33,078 bases of DNA from CAZDHT01 sp964505325. GTDB lineage: Bacteria > Planctomycetota > PUPC01. This document shows, one piece after another, positions 30,733 through 33,078 of this stretch. The notes below the pieces were generated by a model. It ran no database searches. It saw only the letters and a list, made by a program, of their open reading frames with translations, and had not been told where the DNA came from. Each line of letters begins with the position of its first letter. Positions within the stretch are counted from its first letter, which is position 1. Both the position numbers and the translations under genes were made by a program. The stretch is taken from positions 1 to 33,078 of the forward strand of contig CAZDHT010000028.1 of NCBI GenBank assembly GCA_964505325.1. Direction: 5' to 3'.

Positions 30733-31569
30733 ATGTCAGAGAAGGATGAAGTGCTCGCCGGCTTGAAGACGCTGGACGACAAGATCGCCAGGTCGAGAGA
30801 GATCATCAACCAGGCGCTGGATCGCTACCGGGCGGACAAGCTGGCCGTGGCGTGGACCGGCGGCAAGGACAGCACCCTGATGCTGTGGCTGATTCGCGAG
30901 GTCTGCGAGGAACGCGGTGTGGACACCCCGGTGTGCTTCTGCATCGACGAAGGCGACATGTTCGATGAGATTCGCGCCTTCATCAACAAGCGGAGCCAGG
31001 AGTGGGGCGTGGACCTGAGGATGGTGCACAACCACGACGTCTCCAGCCATGCCGAAGGGCTGGGCGCGCCGGTGCAAGTGGCCGACCTCAATGAACGCAA
31101 CCGGCACGAGGTCGCCCGCGTCGGCCATACCGAGCCCGAGTTCTTCTACGAACCGGAGTCCCTCGTCGGCAACCACCTGATGAAGACCGTTGCGATGAAC
31201 ACGTTTCTCGAACAGAACGACATCGCTGCGTTCTTCGAGGGGATTCGTTGGGACGAGCAGGGCGCCCGCGCCGAGGAGACCTATTTCAGCCCGCGAGAGG
31301 CGACCAGGTTCAGCCCGGCGCACGTGCGCATCTCGCCGCTCCTGCACGTCAAGGAAATCGAGGTCTGGCACGCCATCCACAAGCTGGGCGTTCCGTACTG
31401 CCATCTCTACGCGGAGGGATTCCGGTCGCTGGGCGCGCGGGTGACCACCCGCAAGACAGGCGACGTGCCCGCCTGGGAGCAGGACTTGGAGAGCGCGCCC
31501 GAACGCATCGGCCGCCGGCAAGACAAAGAAGGGCACATGGAGCAACTCCGCAAGCTGGGGTACATGTGA
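30733..31569 (+). CDS. PAPS reductase/CysD-family PP-loop ATP-pyrophosphatase
   Basis: 278 residues, ATG at 30733 behind AGGAGG. The PP-loop is WTGGKDSTLML (Thr42 to Ser47 being TGGKDS). Further hallmarks are FFEGIRWDEQGARAEE (168-182), like the GARRDEEKSRAKE region of CysD, then SPLLHVKEIEVWHAIHKLGV, then GFRSLGARVTT, and a C-terminus HMEQLRKLGYM that aligns with the CysD end (SMELKKRQGYF). The C-terminal ECGxH catalytic Cys motif of true PAPS/APS reductases is absent, so sulfate adenylation or another AMP-forming step is more likely than reduction. No CysN GTPase partner is nearby. It sits between two ASST-like propellers, a context suggesting sulfate activation or transfer. Function inferred. 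Confidence 0.85.
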   Translation: MSEKDEVLAGLKTLDDKIARSREIINQALDRYRADKLAVAWTGGKDSTLMLWLIREVCEERGVDTPVCFCIDEGDMFDEIRAFINKRSQEWGVDLRMVHNHDVSSHAEGLGAPVQVADLNERNRHEVARVGHTEPEFFYEPESLVGNHLMKTVAMNTFLEQNDIAAFFEGIRWDEQGARAEETYFSPREATRFSPAHVRISPLLHVKEIEVWHAIHKLGVPYCHLYAEGFRSLGARVTTRKTGDVPAWEQDLESAPERIGRRQDKEGHMEQLRKLGYM

Positions 31570-31604
31570 GCAGTGTCGATTGACGCATACAAAGGACTTC
31601 TGCT

Positions 31605-32918
31605 GTGATTCAGGCGACGCGCGAAGGGATCCTTGAGTTCCCGTGTGATGTGGAGCGGCTCGAGAACGGCAACACGCTGATCACCGACGCCGGCGACGAG
31701 CTCGGGCACGGCAGCGAAATCCTCGAGGTCACGCCGGGCAAGGAGATCATCTGGCGCTACGGCGGCGGCCTGCGCTTCGCCCACTCCGCCAAGCGGCTGC
31801 CGAACGGCAACACCCTCGTCGCCGACACCACCAACGATCGCATCATCGAAGTCACGCCGGACGGCGACATAGTCCTCGATTCCAACGACTGGAGCGGCGG
31901 CACCGGGGCGCTCTCCGACGGCTCGCACCTCCGCTATCCCAACAAGGCCAAGGCGCTCGAGGACGGCTCGATCCTCATCACCGACCGCAACAACGACCGC
32001 GCCGTGCAGGTCGCCCGCGACGGTAGGGTCGTCTGGCAGTACGCCGGCAAAGTACAGCATCCGCATAACGCCACCTTCCTTGCGAACGGCAACCTGATCA
32101 TCTGTGACTCCGACGGGCAGTACATCCGCGAGTTGGATAAGAACGCCGACGTGGTTTGGTCCTACGGCGACGGCACGACAGACACGCTCTTCTGGCCGCG
32201 AGACGCCGACCGCCTGATCGGCGGCAACACCCTCATCACCGACTCTAAGCATCACCGCGTGATCGAGGTCACGCCCGGAGGCCAGATCGTCTGGGAGTAC
32301 GCGGTGGGCTACTGGGCCAACTTCTACGAGGCCGACCGGCTGCCAAACGGCAACACGCTCATCGCCGGCCAGCAGCACCAGGAGGTGCTCGAGGTCAGTC
32401 CGGCGGGTGAGGTGGTCTGGGAGTTCCGTAACTTCGCCCGGCCGAGCCCGATCCATCCCAAGCTCATCAACAGCAAGTTCGAGGAACAGGACGAGGACGG
32501 GACGCCGCGCGGGTGGGTGCTGTGCAAGCGGCTGAGCGAGGGCGGCGGCGAACTGGTCTGGACCACGAACGCCGCCGGCAAGCGTTGCCCCGGCTTGGCC
32601 TACGACCGCCGCGGCGGCCTGTGGCTCCAGCAGACCCGCGAGGTCGTCTCGGGCAAGACCTACCGCGGCAGCGGCCTGATCAGCACCGCGGGCCTGGACG
32701 GCTTCGCCTGCCTCCAGATCGCCTTTCTGGACGAGAAGGGCGGGATGTTTTGCGACGGATCAGACACGCCGAAGAGCGCGCTCTTCGAGGGTGACACCCC
32801 GTGGTTACGGGAGATCTTCTCGGCACAAGCGCCGCAAGGCGCGGTGGCGGCCGACGTCCGCCTGTTCATCACCGGCACGGGCAAGGCTTTCGTTGACGAG
32901 TTCTTCTGCTTTGGGTAG
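31605..32918 (+). CDS. ASST/NHL-like beta-propeller with C-terminal carbohydrate-binding-like domain
   Basis: 437 residues, GTG start at 31605 behind AAGGA (8 bases). Residues 1-290 are about six propeller repeats with a strong consensus: RLPNGNTLVADTTNDRIIEV, RLIGGNTLITDSKHHRVIEV and RLPNGNTLIAGQQHQEVLEV, each followed by a G-(E/Q/R)-(I/V)-(V/I)-W-x-Y strand. Histidines recur at the blade tops (FAHSA, HPHNATFLANG), as in the first propeller of the unit. From about 295 a jelly-roll-like domain begins (INSKFEEQDEDGTPRGW, then RGSGLISTAGLDGFACLQIAF, ending FVDEFFCFG), typical of CBM4/9- or galactose-binding modules. No signal peptide is visible. It probably recognises a glycan or sulfated ligand; catalysis is uncertain. 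Confidence 0.78.
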   Translation: MIQATREGILEFPCDVERLENGNTLITDAGDELGHGSEILEVTPGKEIIWRYGGGLRFAHSAKRLPNGNTLVADTTNDRIIEVTPDGDIVLDSNDWSGGTGALSDGSHLRYPNKAKALEDGSILITDRNNDRAVQVARDGRVVWQYAGKVQHPHNATFLANGNLIICDSDGQYIRELDKNADVVWSYGDGTTDTLFWPRDADRLIGGNTLITDSKHHRVIEVTPGGQIVWEYAVGYWANFYEADRLPNGNTLIAGQQHQEVLEVSPAGEVVWEFRNFARPSPIHPKLINSKFEEQDEDGTPRGWVLCKRLSEGGGELVWTTNAAGKRCPGLAYDRRGGLWLQQTREVVSGKTYRGSGLISTAGLDGFACLQIAFLDEKGGMFCDGSDTPKSALFEGDTPWLREIFSAQAPQGAVAADVRLFITGTGKAFVDEFFCFG

Positions 32919-32984
32919 TTCGGGCCGTGCTTGAAGAAAGCGCCGAGCGCATGCGGCGGACAGGACACAGGAAGGGCACTTGAG

Positions 32985-33020
32985 ATGACAACTCAGGTTG
33001 CTTGGAGGAGGGCGCGCTGA
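32985..33020 (+). CDS. Possible 11-residue leader ORF
   Basis: ATG at 32985 follows GGAAGGG with good spacing. It encodes MTTQVAWRRAR and stops at 33018-33020, two bases before the next ATG (33023). The GGAGGAGGG that would serve the next gene lies inside this ORF, so translation of the leader would open or cover that site. It is very short, so chance is a real alternative. Confidence 0.3.
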   Translation: MTTQVAWRRAR

Positions 33021-33022
33021 CG

Positions 33023-33078
33023 ATGCCATTTCCGTCGTACGACGTGGCGAAGATCATCCTTCTGTCCGCGACCGCATT
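33023..33078 (+). CDS. Start of an unidentified gene, cut by the right edge
   Basis: ATG at 33023 with GGAGGAGGG about 10 bases upstream. The first residues, MPFPSYDVAKIILLSATA, could be the start of a signal peptide or a soluble protein. Too little is visible to name it. Confidence 0.55.
   Translation, partial: MPFPSYDVAKIILLSATA

Noticed and set aside
30733..31569. Calling the PP-loop gene cysH or cysD outright
   Set aside because: It lacks the reductase ECGxH motif of CysH, and CysN, the obligate partner of CysD, is absent; only the superfamily is secure.

Overview
The window is a GC-rich bacterial chromosome segment. Its gene content is large secreted PQQ-type propeller proteins, several carbohydrate-active enzymes with Sec signals, an FHA plus kinase-fold signalling protein, arylsulfotransferase-like propellers and Gfo/Idh oxidoreductases. 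This suits a planctomycete-like lineage or a neighbouring phylum such as Lentisphaerota, Hydrogenedentota or Armatimonadota. No taxonomic marker settles this, so the assignment is inference.

Layout. Positions 1-6653 (minus strand) are a carbohydrate operon: a PL26/YetA-like secreted protein, a short GH2 beta-mannosidase and, after a gap holding a HAD-phosphatase remnant, a Gfo/Idh/MocA oxidoreductase running off the left edge. Positions 6800-8350 are an accessory junction: a 51-residue Lon-tail-like microprotein with its own promoter, a 12-bp tandem repeat, a broken tyrosine integrase, tRNA-Leu(GAG) with a terminator, and a 25-nt inverted repeat. Positions 8554-13260 (minus) encode one giant exported TPR plus double-propeller protein. 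Divergent to it, positions 13424-21807 (plus) hold a metallophosphoesterase, a 34-residue ORF, an alpha/beta esterase, a large secreted protein with duplicated galactose-binding-like domains and a probable glycosidase-like barrel, a heparinase II/III-like lyase and a glycerophosphodiesterase.

From 21860 the content is more housekeeping and most units have recognisable sigma-70 promoters: a stand-alone C-terminal half of carbamoyl-phosphate synthase (split CarB), an EF-G-2-like GTPase and a DUF523 protein. These are followed by a minus-strand membrane-anchored FHA protein whose kinase domain has lost its catalytic residues, a divergent lipoprotein, and dapB. The right end (29509-32918) is a three-gene unit: arylsulfotransferase-like propeller, CysD/PAPS-reductase-type PP-loop protein, and a second propeller with a C-terminal lectin-like domain. 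A last gene starts at 33023, just after a possible 11-codon leader ORF.

How it works together (inference). The left and middle parts look like breakdown of complex polysaccharides: mannoside hydrolysis, uronate elimination, de-esterification and oxidation of the released sugars. The right end may connect to sulfate activation or transfer. The candidates most worth following as undescribed biology are the FHA-pseudokinase, the propeller/PP-loop/propeller cassette, the split CarB with a repeat in its leader, and the Lon-tail microprotein.
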